Positions 9,086 to 17,709 are shown, counted from the stretch's first letter. The stretch: 64,000 nt of DNA from Lacrimispora xylanisolvens (GCA_017084465.1 CP070896.1:5445501-5509500); one strand, 5' to 3'. The notes: a model not told the origin generated them from the sequence alone. Numbers and translations are program-made.

Positions 9086-9330
9086 TGAGGGGGTAAAATC
9101 TTAACGCTACCCTAATGTAGAAGAATAAGTTTTGCCATGTAGTATAATAAAAAAGTTTCACCGCACGTGGAGACGGTTTGTCTGCTGTCGAGAAAAGCCC
9201 AGTAAATCAAAGGGCTTCGAGGCTTTAAAGGTAAAATGATGGTGTGCTTTTTACCTTGCTGGAATAATCTAAGTCTCCGGTTACTGGGGTGGGGTAAGGG
9301 GTATGAACGTTTTGGCAAAAGGTGTGAATT
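9086..9330. repeat. Intergenic cassette repeat, copy 2
   Basis: Colinear with copy 3. GGGGTAAAATCTTAAC at 9090, CCATGTAGTATAAT from 9135 (offset 45), AGACGGTTTGTCT from 9171 (offset 81) and GGGGTGGGGTAA from 9286 (offset 196) occur at the same offsets as in copy 3. The AGACR-GTT-TGTCT element is an imperfect dyad. The stretch from 9020 to 9472 has no gene; it consists of this repeat plus the leader of the SMEK gene. Confidence 0.7.
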
Positions 9331-9472
9331 CTGTCAAAAAAGGGTTTTAGAAATGAAAGCCAAATTAGAATTTTCTGAGATGTAGATTCTTATTTAGTTA
9401 ATTAACATGGATAATATGGATTATGAAGAATGTTTACTATATAATTATTTGCTTTGGTGGGAGACGATTAAG

Positions 9473-11122
9473 ATGATCAAGAAAAAAGATATTTATGACA
9501 GAATTGTTCATGAACTGTCGATTTATGCCAATGAGATAGAGGCTAAGGCTGAGAATAATTTATTAGACGATAATGTGTTTTCGGAAGATTTTATTAAAGA
9601 TGTATTGAATACTTGTATGGGATGGAATTTAATAAATCTAAATACAGATATTAATAGGTTTCCAGGAATTGATTTAGGTGATAAAGAAAGACATATTGGA
9701 GTTCAAGTTACTTCTACCAAAACGAGTAAGAAAGTTTCGGATTCATTGGATAAGGTTGTTAGCAATAATGTTGATAAGGATTATAATGAAATCTATTTCT
9801 TTATTTTAGGAAAAAGACAAAATAGTTATTCTGTGGATTTTGCTAAATATGACACATTGGACTGTTCAGAAAGTAATATTTGGGATGTTTCAGATATAAT
9901 TGCATGGTGTGCGCACTATGATTCAATACACATGGAGCAAGTATGGAATGTAATAAAACGAGAAATTGTTGTAGAAGATCCAAAATCTGTTATCTCAATC
10001 GAAATAAAAAAGGGTATTCTTGAACTGAAAAATGTAGTACATAAGGTTTTTGAGATATCTAATCAACTAATTCAAACACATTACGCGTCGGAAAAGTATA
10101 TAGATGAAGTTAATAAATCCTTAGGTGAATTAGATAAAATGTTACCATATCTTGATGAAATCACATATATTACATGTAAAGAAGTTCTTGAAGATAGCTT
10201 AGAATTGGGAAAAGCATTGCAAACGTATCAGAAATGGGAATGGAAAATTGAAGCGAAGTGTATTTGTATAATGTATAAGATTTTAGTAGAAAAGAATCTA
10301 CAAGAAGCGTCAGAATTAATTGCGAATAATATTCCAGGACTGCAAAATGGAACAGATATTGTAATCGATGGAGATAGTTTATTTGATAGATTAAGTGAGT
10401 TAAAGATAGATGAAGATATTCTTTATAAACAATTTTCTGTGATGAAATTTCAGAAGGTTATAGAAGATAGTATTTTGAGAAAGAGTAAAAAGTGCATAAT
10501 TGTCTTTTCAACGGATAACAGTCATTATAATAAAGACTTAATATGTCGATTAGAAGCAGAAGGTACACAAGTCGTAATATTTGAAAATAGGTTGCAAACT
10601 ATTGAATTTGTGTATGAACAGATAAAGAGAACTTTTGAACTTGTATTAGTAAGTTCAAGCGAAGATATGGTGAGTAAGGTATCTCTAGAAAAAGATGATT
10701 GTTATTTGTATACAGTTTCTTTTGAAAATGATTTACCAACACGCTCAATTCCAATTTTCTTCTCAAAAGGCAATATAACATGGATAGGATTGAACCGATG
10801 TTTTAATTATAATGAATGTAAAACAATCAATATAAAAAATATTACTGAATCTATATATAAAGAAATGCTTGCAAATGCAAATGATTGTATTTCACATCAA
10901 TTAAGAGTTGACTGGAGCGGTGATGTATATATTTCAACAATAACGGGAGCTGAAGAAATTGATGGTGTAAAGTTTAGATGGGAGAGTTGGGATCCGGGGA
11001 ACGGATATGCAGGACCATGTGCTGCTTCAGATCATGAATATGTAAAGCAATCAGTAGCTTCGCTTAAAAAATGTTGGGAAGATGGAGTTCGGGGATATTG
11101 TGATTATTATGCTATCCTCTGA
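9473..11122 (+). CDS. SMEK-type (PD-(D/E)xK-like) nuclease-domain protein
   Basis: About 549 residues. The N-terminal ~180 residues match the SMEK domain as I know it: helices, then FPGIDLGDKERHIGVQVTSTKTSKKV and YFFILGKRQNSY. The Asp...Gln-Val-Thr arrangement resembles a PD-(D/E)xK nuclease core with Q in place of E. The middle is helical; the C-terminal ~230 residues include an alpha/beta segment (KKCIIVFSTDNSHYNKDL...VVIFEN...LVLVSSSEDM), possibly a sensor or TIR-like fold, and end in a Trp/Gly/Tyr-rich part. I chose ATG 9473 because GGTGGGAG (9456-9463) lies 9 bases upstream, whereas ATG 9407 has no ribosome site. SMEK proteins are typically found in conflict systems; its partner is probably the next gene. 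Confidence 0.65.
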   Translation: MIKKKDIYDRIVHELSIYANEIEAKAENNLLDDNVFSEDFIKDVLNTCMGWNLINLNTDINRFPGIDLGDKERHIGVQVTSTKTSKKVSDSLDKVVSNNVDKDYNEIYFFILGKRQNSYSVDFAKYDTLDCSESNIWDVSDIIAWCAHYDSIHMEQVWNVIKREIVVEDPKSVISIEIKKGILELKNVVHKVFEISNQLIQTHYASEKYIDEVNKSLGELDKMLPYLDEITYITCKEVLEDSLELGKALQTYQKWEWKIEAKCICIMYKILVEKNLQEASELIANNIPGLQNGTDIVIDGDSLFDRLSELKIDEDILYKQFSVMKFQKVIEDSILRKSKKCIIVFSTDNSHYNKDLICRLEAEGTQVVIFENRLQTIEFVYEQIKRTFELVLVSSSEDMVSKVSLEKDDCYLYTVSFENDLPTRSIPIFFSKGNITWIGLNRCFNYNECKTINIKNITESIYKEMLANANDCISHQLRVDWSGDVYISTITGAEEIDGVKFRWESWDPGNGYAGPCAASDHEYVKQSVASLKKCWEDGVRGYCDYYAIL

Positions 11123-11203
11123 TAATGATAAGCAAAATATAGGTAAATGATATATATTTTATAAGTGCATAATAATTGTTTTCTGTTTTAGAGGGAGATA
11201 TAA

Positions 11204-12438
11204 GTGGATAGAATAAAAGTTTGTTCGAATAAAAAATTCTTAAATACAGCTGAAAACTTGGAGAAGAAACTTAATCAGAACATGGAAAAGTATCAAAATG
11301 AAATGAGCTTTGATAATACAGAGGCATCCTTGGTATGGATAGTTCGAGGGTGTATTGATTATTTTGATAAGCTGGAATCTGATTTTGGGTGAAGGCAATG
11401 AATCAGGTATTCCCAGTATGCAGGCTGACTATTTTGCAAATAATGTTTACAGATTGGTCAATGCTATTGAGTATTTATCTCGGCTTTGGAATATTAAAGC
11501 TGTGAAATGTAATGCAATAAAACTATTGCTAGATATTAGAACTTTAATTGTACATTCTGGTGAGCAACTAACCAACGTGGAATCACTAGAAATCTCGAAT
11601 TATAAAGATAGTCAGCTTGGACGAATATTCAGATCAAAAAGAAGGCATTTATTCTGGTTTGAGGGAGAATTTTCTGAAATGGACTATTGCATTCAAATCT
11701 GGAATGATAAGCATGACAAAAGCAAAATAAAACATTTAACAGAAGTAGATTATGATTTGAATAATAAAAATTATTATGATATTTTAATTTATTTGAAAGC
11801 AGATGATGTTAGAAATATAATGTTATTATATATTGATGATTTTTTGAATGTTCGAGACAATAATTCACAATTAAAAAGGGATTTTAAAAAACTTCCAGAT
11901 ATAAAGAATAAAATTATTAACGAAGAAATTTGTGATATTGATTTTGACAAAATAGCAACGCTTATTTCAAAGGATTTAAGAGGGGGATATGTCATAGAAT
12001 CAGGGATACACCATTGGAATGGTTTTGGATTAAAAAAGATTGCTGGAATACTCGAGAAGTTGCTCGAATATTTCAAATAGGGTTCAAGAAATTATATGTG
12101 AGAGGATACAAAGTATTGTTTCAAAATATTGGGATGATTATCAAAATGTTGACATATCAGATGATGAGTTGCCTGATCTGGATATTAGAAAGGTTTTTTC
12201 GGATTTTACGCCTGATTTTGAATTAAAGCATTACTTGGAAAGTGAAAAATTATTCAGGAACATATGCCCGTACTTTAATACGAGAGATACACATGATTTA
12301 ACAGATATAGGCTACCTTGGTAGATTTATTAATGAAACAAATAATGCTTTGGGACAGCAATTGAACTTAGAGCAAACAGTTGACGGCTTAATATGTGATT
12401 ATTTTGTTCAATCAATACAAAATAAAATCAAAAATTAA
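11204..12438 (+). CDS. HEPN-like helical protein, frame broken twice
   Basis: Three consecutive ORFs (11204-11392, 11355-12080, 12040-12438) read as one ~410-residue protein if single-base shifts are placed near 11390 (DKLESDFG|EGNESG) and near 12075 (KLLEYF|SNRVQEII). GTG 11204 follows GAGGGAG at 11191-11197. The protein is mostly helical and contains DIRTLIVHSGE, an R-x4-H arrangement typical of HEPN RNases. The middle part is charged and unassigned. It lies 80 bases after the SMEK gene and before the next cassette repeat, so the two genes probably form one toxin/effector cassette. Whether the shifts are real or sequencing errors is open. Confidence 0.5.
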
Positions 12439-12491
12439 GCAAATCAGGGTTTGTATTGGCTTTTTTTTCAATGTTTGATGCATTGGGAGTG

Positions 12492-12745
12492 GGGAATTTG
12501 CCCAGATGGGGTGAAATTTTAACTCTCATTGCATTATCCTTCTATATTTTCGCCATGTAGTATAAAACTTGCGTTCACAGGAATGTGGAGACAGTTTGTC
12601 TGCTGGAGAGAAAAGCTTGATTTTATGCGGACTTGCTTGATTGCTTGAGAAAAATAGAGTTGTGTTTTTTTTAAATTGTTTGGTGTGACCGAATCTCAGA
12701 TTGGGATGGGGTAATGCCAAATAGTTAAAATAGGGCTTTTGCCAA
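12492..12745. repeat. Intergenic cassette repeat, copy 3
   Basis: GGGGTGAAATTTTAAC at 12508, CCATGTAGTATAA from 12553, AGACAGTTTGTCT from 12589 (a perfect AGACA-N3-TGTCT dyad) and GGGATGGGGTAA from 12703. Spacings (45, 81, 195) match copy 2, so the SMEK/HEPN cassette is bracketed by direct repeats about 3.4 kb apart. A weak hairpin with a T8 run near 12440-12470 may end the preceding transcript. Confidence 0.7.
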
Positions 12746-12770
12746 AATGTATTGAGTATCGCCGGATAGT

Positions 12771-13004
12771 GTGACAAATCGGAGAATATTGATACAAATG
12801 GTAAAGGTCCTATTTTTTGAAGTAGAGTCCGGTACAAATCCGAATCGGAAAAAGTTTCTCCAGTTAAAGTCAGAGATTCGGGCTGGTAAGTGGAATGCGA
12901 TGGTAACCATGAAGGTAGATACCATTGCAAGTGACTGGAAACAATACATGGATTTTATGGAGGTATGTGAGGAAGAAGCTAGCTTGAAATTTTCAGGTAT
13001 TTGA
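12771..13004 (+). pseudogene. Serine recombinase (resolvase-domain) remnant
   Basis: The frame encodes VESGTNPNRKKFLQLKSEIRAG and then KWNAMVTMKVDTIASDWKQYMDFMEVCEE. This corresponds to the middle of a resolvase catalytic domain (D...SGT..R..F..L..D...G...V.V...DR..R). The N-terminal catalytic serine region and the rest of the protein are missing. Together with the recombinases at 2-2051 it brackets the cargo genes. The next ~190 bases to the antitoxin contain no intact gene. Confidence 0.55.
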
Positions 13005-13132
13005 AGGATGATGGAATGTGATAAAATATAATCAATCCGGAATATTGGAAATGACGGAGGAAGTGTATACGATGATAGAGGGATTTTAGTATTTTAAAGA
13101 AACCATCTGCACAGAATAGAGTTAGAAGTCTC

Positions 13133-13180
13133 TTTACTTTATAGGAAAAAAGAGTTATAATAATATCATAATAATGATAT
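13133..13180 (+). promoter_or_regulatory. Promoter and operator of the toxin-antitoxin module
   Basis: TTTACT (13133-13138), a 17-base spacer and TATAAT (13156-13161) form a good sigma-A promoter. Directly after it lies a 7-bp inverted repeat ATATCAT-AATA-ATGATAT (13163-13180), a likely site for autorepression by the antitoxin. The antitoxin ATG follows at 13198. Confidence 0.65.
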
Positions 13181-13197
13181 GAAGGGAAGTGTAGGAT

Positions 13198-13464
13198 ATG
13201 ATTATTAAAGCATCAGCGGCATTGAGAAATGACTATACAACGATTTCCAATCTGGCAAAAGAGACAAAAGAACCTATTTATATAACTAAAAATGGTGAAG
13301 GTGATATGGTGCTGATGAGCATTGACGCCTTTGAAAAACGGGAGCAGATTTTAGAACTTCGGTCGAGGGTGTTGCAGGCAGAGCAGGAGCGTCTTAGCGG
13401 AGCAAAAACCATGAGTGTTTCAGAAGCCAGAAAAGCATTAAGAGAGCGTTTAAATGAAGTATAA
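13198..13464 (+). CDS. Phd/YefM-type antitoxin
   Basis: 88 residues. The N-terminal half follows the Phd/YefM pattern (ASAALRNDYTTISNLAKETKEPIYITKNGEGDMVLMSIDAFEKRE): a DNA-binding fold in which 'KNG..DMVLMSIDAYE' is characteristic. The C-terminal helix (SEARKALRERLNEV) would wrap the toxin. It overlaps the toxin gene by 11 bases, the usual coupled arrangement. It probably represses its own promoter through the palindrome at 13163-13180. Confidence 0.85.
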   Translation: MIIKASAALRNDYTTISNLAKETKEPIYITKNGEGDMVLMSIDAFEKREQILELRSRVLQAEQERLSGAKTMSVSEARKALRERLNEV

Positions 13465-13759
13465 GGTGGAAATTCTTCCATCTGCCTGGGAGGATTTAAA
13501 GGGAATTGAAGACTATTATGCAGTGCAGTTTGATGTAGAAACGGCATTAAAAGTCAGTGACCATATTTTAGATGCCATTGAACGTTTAGAGGATTTCCCG
13601 GATTCTGGCTCCCTAACACCTGATAAATGGCTCAATGAAAGAGAATACAGAATGGTGATATGTAAAAAGCATGTGGTAATCTATAAGACAATAGAAAAAT
13701 CTGTCTATGTTTATCATATCGCAGACACGCAAACTGAATATACGAAATTGTTTTATTAG
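13454..13759 (+). CDS. RelE/ParE-family toxin
   Basis: 101 residues with the RelE/ParE outline: VEILPSAWEDLKGIEDYY at the N-terminus, a central SGSLTPD...EYRMVICKKHVVIYKTIEKSVYVYHIADTQTEY. ParE/RelE proteins poison gyrase or cleave mRNA on the ribosome; the motif set does not tell which. Start overlaps the antitoxin's end. A terminator follows at 13775. Confidence 0.85.
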   Translation: MKYKVEILPSAWEDLKGIEDYYAVQFDVETALKVSDHILDAIERLEDFPDSGSLTPDKWLNEREYRMVICKKHVVIYKTIEKSVYVYHIADTQTEYTKLFY

Positions 13760-13774
13760 TAAGCAGGTTATAAG

Positions 13775-13812
13775 AAGCCTTGGGAGTATGAAGTCTCAAG
13801 GCTTTCTTTTTG
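13775..13812 (+). terminator. Terminator after the toxin-antitoxin operon
   Basis: AAGCCTTGGGA pairs with TCTCAAGGCTT, followed by TCTTTTT. Confidence 0.8.
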
Positions 13813-13834
13813 TCCATTTTTAGGAGGAAAGCAG

Positions 13835-14005
13835 ATGGGAATCAGATGTTTAATGGGATTACGTGGAGCAAGGGATAAGCCAAGAAACTCTTATGCAGGT
13901 TCTGCCTTATCCTTTCTATTTGGAAGAAGTACCAGCGGTAAGCCGGTCAATGAGCGGACAGCTATGCAGACTACGGCAGTGTATTCCTGTGTGCGGATTC
14001 TGGCA
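13835..14005 (+). pseudogene. Phage portal protein, N-terminal fragment
   Basis: About 57 residues beginning MGIRCLMGLRGARDKPRN and continuing with SGKPVNERTAMQTTAVYSCVRILA, the conserved N-terminus of HK97-type portal proteins. It has a good ribosome site (AGGAGGAAAG). After RILAK the sequence stops being portal-like and becomes an endolysin in another frame, so the portal gene was cut by a deletion. It is a leftover of a prophage. Confidence 0.75.
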
Positions 14006-14386
14006 AAGGGATTCCGGCTGACCGGGTATTACAGCATTATGATGTGTGTGCCAAGAACTGCCCGTCACAAATCCGGGCGAAGGGCATGTTGGAGGAGTTT
14101 AAGTGGCAGAATCAGAACAGTGGTTCTGGTGATAATGAGGATGTATCTCTCTATGGAAAAGGGGCTGTACAGTTCATGGAAAGTCTGCCTTCTGACACCT
14201 ATAGGGTAAAGGTGTCGATCCCGGATTTGCATATCCGCAAAGGCCCCGGCACAAATTACAGAAAACAGCCGGGTTTTACAGGAACTGTAATCTGCGGGGG
14301 AGGGAGCCACAAAATGGGGGCTACTGAAGTCTTATCAGAAGAATAGGAATGGCTGGATATCCTTGGATTATGCTGCCCGTATTTAG
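14006..14386 (+). pseudogene. Phage N-acetylmuramoyl-L-alanine amidase, C-terminal fragment
   Basis: In frame from about 14010: IPADRVLQHYDVCAKNCPSQIRA, the metal-binding end of an amidase_2/3-like catalytic domain. A linker follows, then an SH3-like cell-wall-binding domain (YRVKVSIPDLHIRKGPGTNYRKQPGFTG). A one-base shift at the G5 run near 14297-14301 moves to another frame, which ends EGATKWGLLKSY...GWISLDYAARI. It joins directly to the portal fragment, so roughly a whole prophage between portal and lysis genes has been lost. Confidence 0.7.
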
Positions 14387-14523
14387 ATGCCAGCAAGCCT
14401 GGAATAAAACAGAAGAAAAGGCGGTGGAAACCGCTGAATTGCTTGATTTTATAGCGCTTGAGAGTGATTAATAGACTAAGGCATCCATACAGTTTCCTTT
14501 TTCAACGCTACGTGATGAATATA

Positions 14524-14548
14524 AAAGGAGCCCATGCAAGAGCTCCTT
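14524..14548 (-). terminator. Terminator of glycyl-tRNA synthetase gene
   Basis: On the minus strand AGGAGC...GCTCCT forms a hairpin followed by TTTTAT. The rest of 14387-14621 shows no gene. Confidence 0.6.
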
Positions 14549-14621
14549 CAGGTCACGGACGTCTCAAGTTTCATTGATACAACCACTAAATATAATTATT
14601 AAATTAGTTTTTCAGGAACAG

Positions 14622-15996
14622 TTATTTTTCCAGTTGTACAATTAAATAACCAGGAAGATTTTCAATTGAAATAGTTTCTTGTTCCATGGTATCGCGATGA
14701 CGAACAGTTACTAGATTATTTTCAATTGTATTATCATCTATTGTAATTGCAAAGGGGGATTCCAATAGCATCTCCACGTCTATATCGTTTGCCGATGCTA
14801 CCGGATTCATCATAACTTACCATCATCATCTTTTGTAATATATGATAGATTTCAGTAGCTTGATTTGAATGTTTCTTTTTTATTAAAGGCAATATATTGG
14901 CTTTAATAGGAGCTAGTTTTGGAGCAATATTTAATACAATTCTTGTGTCGTTTTCAGCAATTTCTTCTTCGTGTAAGTTTTCGAATAATAAAGCCAAAAA
15001 AATGCGATCCAACCCATAGGTTGATTCAATAATATATGGAATGTATTTTTTGCCTGTTATCTCATCATAATAGTCCATTGGTTTTCCAGAGTATTGCTGA
15101 TGCCTTGTCAAATCAAAATCAGTTCGATTATGCGTCCCATTAATTTCGCCCCATCCGAATGGAAATAAGTATTCGATGTCACAAGCTTCTTTAGCATAAT
15201 GAGCAAGCTTTTCATGGTTATGAAATCTTAGATTTTCTTGGGAGAGACCTAAATATTCAAAGAAACGAATACCATAATTTTTATAAAACTCATAAGTTTC
15301 GCTATCTATTCCTTGCTTACAAAAAGTCTGAAATTCCATTTGCTCAAACTCAATTGTTCGGAAAGTAAAATTACCAGGAGTTATTTCATTACGAAATGCT
15401 TTACCAATCTGTCCGATGGAAAAAGGTAATTTTGCACGCATTGTTCTAAGGACATTTAAATAATTGACATATTCACCTTGGGCATTTTCTGGTCTTAAAT
15501 AAATTGTATTTGAACTGTCTTGTGTAACTCCCCTCTGAGTTGCAAACATTAAATTGAATTGTCTAATGTCTGTAAAATTAGATTTTCCGCACTTGGGGCA
15601 AGGGACTTTGTGTTCGCGAATATAAATCATCATTTCTTCTTGTGACATGAAATCAGCATTCATACTGGAATTATACTCATTTAATAAGTTATCTGCTCTA
15701 TGCCTCGTATTACATCCTTTGCAATCCAATAGTGGATCTGTAAATCCAGCCAAGTGACCACTAGCTTCCCAGACTGTCGGATTCATTAAAATATCTGAAT
15801 CAAGTTCATAACTATTTTCTCTTGATTGAATAAAATAATATCTCCAGGCATCTTTAATATTATTTTTTAACCGTGTACCAAGCGGACCATAATCCCATGT
15901 GTTAGCCAATCCACCATATAGTTCACTACCTTGAAATATAAAACCATACTGATTGCAATATCTTACTATTTCATCCATTTCAAACTTTCTTTTCAT
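14622..15996 (-). CDS. glyS: Glycyl-tRNA synthetase (class II, alpha2 type), frameshifted near its 3' end
   Basis: Charges tRNA-Gly in the cytosol. The N-terminus (MDEIVRYCNQYGFIFQGSELYGGLANTWDYGPLG) is diagnostic for the dimeric glycyl enzyme. Class II motifs follow: motif 2 FRNEITP...FRTIEFEQMEFQTF and motif 3 ESTYGLDRIFLALL. A zinc-binding set (CKGC, CPKCGK) is present. The main frame ends with GIPLCNYNR. The true C-terminus (PFAITIDDNTIENNLVTVRHRDTMEQETISIENL) lies one frame over; removing one C from the C5 run at 14756-14760 (G5 on the plus strand) joins them. The gene is essential, so this is almost surely an error in the sequence. AAAGGAGG precedes the ATG. Its Gly T-box leader lies upstream, now separated by an IS element. 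Confidence 0.9.
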
Positions 15997-16034
15997 TGAA
16001 AATAACCTCCTTTATTTTTTATTAAAAATGCAGT

Positions 16035-16826
16035 CAGTACCACCGGCTTAGCCGGTGGCTTGCTCAACCCCTATAAGGGGTTTATTTCCTGCTTGCGCCC
16101 GGAAGGCGCTCCGAAAGTCTGCCTACTGCACCACATTCTCAGCTGCCCTTAAAAGGGCTTAATCGGAGCTACCTTTTTCCGGCGCAGCCCCAAAGGGGGC
16201 TTGCTGGTTTGCTTTGATTTCCAACTGGCTCTTAAGAGTCTTATTTCTTGTTTTTCTTCACCGGCTCACCCGTAAACGGGTCTATATACTCTACTAGTGA
16301 CATCTGGTCGTATTCTAAATCTTCTTTTATCTGGTTTTGTATGTAATCCTTAATCGCAGCTGTATTCTTTCCTACTGTATCGACGTAATATCCGCGGCAC
16401 CAAAAAATGACGATTTCCATACTTATATTTTAAATTCGCATGCTTTTCAAATATCATTAGCGAACTTTTTCCCTTTAAGTATCCCATTATTTCTGATACT
16501 GAGTATTTTGGTGGAATTCGTATTAGCATGTGTACATGATCTGGCATACATTGCGCTTCCATTATCTCAATTCCTTTTCTCCGACATAAACTTCCTAGAA
16601 TTTGACCAACATCTGCTTTTATATCTTTGTAGATTACTTGCCTTCTATATTTTGGTGCAAAGACTATGTGGTACTTGCATTCCCATTTAGTATGGGCTAA
16701 ACTATTAATGTCCATTATGGATCTCCTGTGCTTTTATTTGTGGTTTGCAGACCTACATTTATTTTAGCACAGGAGTAACTTATATCTAAAGATCAGCCCT
16801 CCCCCTGCATAGCAGGGGGTTTATTT
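16035..16826 (-). mobile_element. IS200/IS605-family insertion sequence
   Basis: Contains a Y1 (HUH) transposase gene flanked by subterminal hairpins: CCCCCTGCATAGCAGGGGG at ~16801-16819 near the transposase's 5' side and CCACCGGCTTAGCCGGTGG at ~16038-16056 at the far side. Elements of this family have no terminal inverted repeats and move as single strands recognised through such hairpins. The ~190 bases between the transposase stop and the right hairpin hold several more small hairpins. The exact ends are estimated. Confidence 0.75.
16241..16715 (-). CDS. tnpA: IS200/IS605 TnpA transposase, frameshifted
   Basis: Y1 transposase, about 157 residues when repaired. The HUH motif is in MPDHVHMLIRIPPKYS, and WECKYHIVFAPKYRRQ is the usual N-terminus. 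At the A6 run 16402-16407 (T6 on the coding strand) the frame breaks. Dropping one base restores RHFWCRGYYVDTVGKNTAAIKDYI with the catalytic tyrosine, and the gene then runs to a stop at 16241-16243. As written, the product would lack the nucleophile. It lies between the Gly T-box and glyS. Confidence 0.85.
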
Positions 16827-16841
16827 TTTACTGTCACACAA

Positions 16842-17075
16842 TAAAAAAGCCCCAAGCATATAAAAATATGCTTAGGGCGATTATCTCCGCGGTTCCACCT
16901 AAATTCAGATATAGTATCTGCACTTTATCGATACGGATTACCTGGTAATCTTATATCGAATTCTTTTTTAACGGTAGAATAATCCGGCGGTAGCTACTAA
17001 ATTCACTCCGCTGCTCCAAGACGCCTTCCATGCTATTATCATAGGAATTCACACCTGCCATTCCCTCTCTGAAAT
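16842..17075 (-). ncRNA. T-box leader, glycine specifier (GGC)
   Basis: Reading the minus strand, the T-box AGGTGGAACCGCG lies at 16888-16900 and a terminator hairpin (CCCTAAGCATA...TATGCTTGGGG then TTTTTT) at 16842-16879. Stem I contains AAGGCGTCTTGGAGC, which aligns with the specifier region of the Bacillus subtilis glyQS leader (GGC, plus-strand 17023-17025). Uncharged tRNA-Gly would pair here and prevent termination. The natural target is glyS, but the IS element now separates them by ~850 bases. Confidence 0.9.
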
Positions 17076-17194
17076 CAAAATCACATGTACTATTTCTTTT
17101 CATTGCATTTAAATATTTGTTTTATCCTAACACCAAACAAATAAATTATCAAGGTTATTTTGCAAATTTATAAGAATGGTTATAAAACAAGTAC

Positions 17195-17437
17195 TTATTT
17201 ATTTTTTTTCCTCACCGAATCAATTAAATCATTTGCCTTCTCAGCAATTGATTCTTTGATATCCTCACTGATTTCTACGGATTTTCCCATAGTATCTTCA
17301 ACCTTCCCTCTGGTTTCGCCGGCAAGATTTTGCAATTTACCGCTCAGTTCCATCTGCTCAGAATCCATAGCTTTTCCAATATTTTCTTTGATTGAACCTA
17401 CAACTTTATCAGTTTTACTTTTGATTGAATGATTCAT
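17195..17437 (-). CDS. CsbD-family stress protein
   Basis: 80 residues. The pattern KTDKVVGSIKENIGKAMDSEQMELSGKLQNLAGETRGKVED is typical of CsbD proteins: small, hydrophilic, highly abundant in stressed Gram-positive cells, biochemical role unknown. It is preceded by GGAGGCGTAATTT before the ATG. It is transcribed after the GlsB-like gene (23 bases apart), probably in one operon driven from the promoter at 17888-17920. Confidence 0.8.
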   Translation of the reverse strand: MNHSIKSKTDKVVGSIKENIGKAMDSEQMELSGKLQNLAGETRGKVEDTMGKSVEISEDIKESIAEKANDLIDSVRKKNK

Positions 17438-17460
17438 AAATTACGCCTCCAATCTTTATT

Positions 17461-17709
17461 TTATTTGTTGATTTTATTAAATATCCACAAAACAATTAAA
17501 GAACCTATAAAGGCAACCAAAAGACTCCAAAGATTAAAGCCCGAAATGCCTGTTCCGCCTAGTAAACTCACAATGAATCCGCCGATAAGCCCACCAATAA
17601 TGCCCACTATTATATTTGCGAAAGCACCCATCTTTTTATCGTTTCCAGTAACCATGCTTGCGAGCCAACCAGCAATAGCACCAATGATAATCCAACCAAT
17701 AATTCCCAT
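17461..17709 (-). CDS. GlsB/YeaQ/YmgE-family membrane protein
   Basis: 82 residues, nearly all hydrophobic, glycine-rich: MGIIGWIIIGAIAGWLAS..., GAFANIIVGIIGGLIGGFIVSLL and a final helix LLVAFIGSLIVLWIF. Three transmembrane helices with the GxIGGxIGG repeats of this stress-associated family. A ribosome site AGGAGATTATT precedes the ATG. It pairs with the CsbD-like gene downstream. Confidence 0.85.
   Translation of the reverse strand: MGIIGWIIIGAIAGWLASMVTGNDKKMGAFANIIVGIIGGLIGGFIVSLLGGTGISGFNLWSLLVAFIGSLIVLWIFNKINK

Noticed and set aside
12014..12226. Plus-strand 70-codon ORF overlapping the HEPN-like gene
   Set aside because: Out of frame with the protein-like reading on both sides; a by-product of the frame break near 12075.
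16350..16400. Intact 121-residue transposase end (HFLVPRILRRYSRKEYSCD)
   Set aside because: The other frame restores RHFWCRGYYVDTVG with the catalytic Tyr, so the listed end is an artefact of the T6 run.
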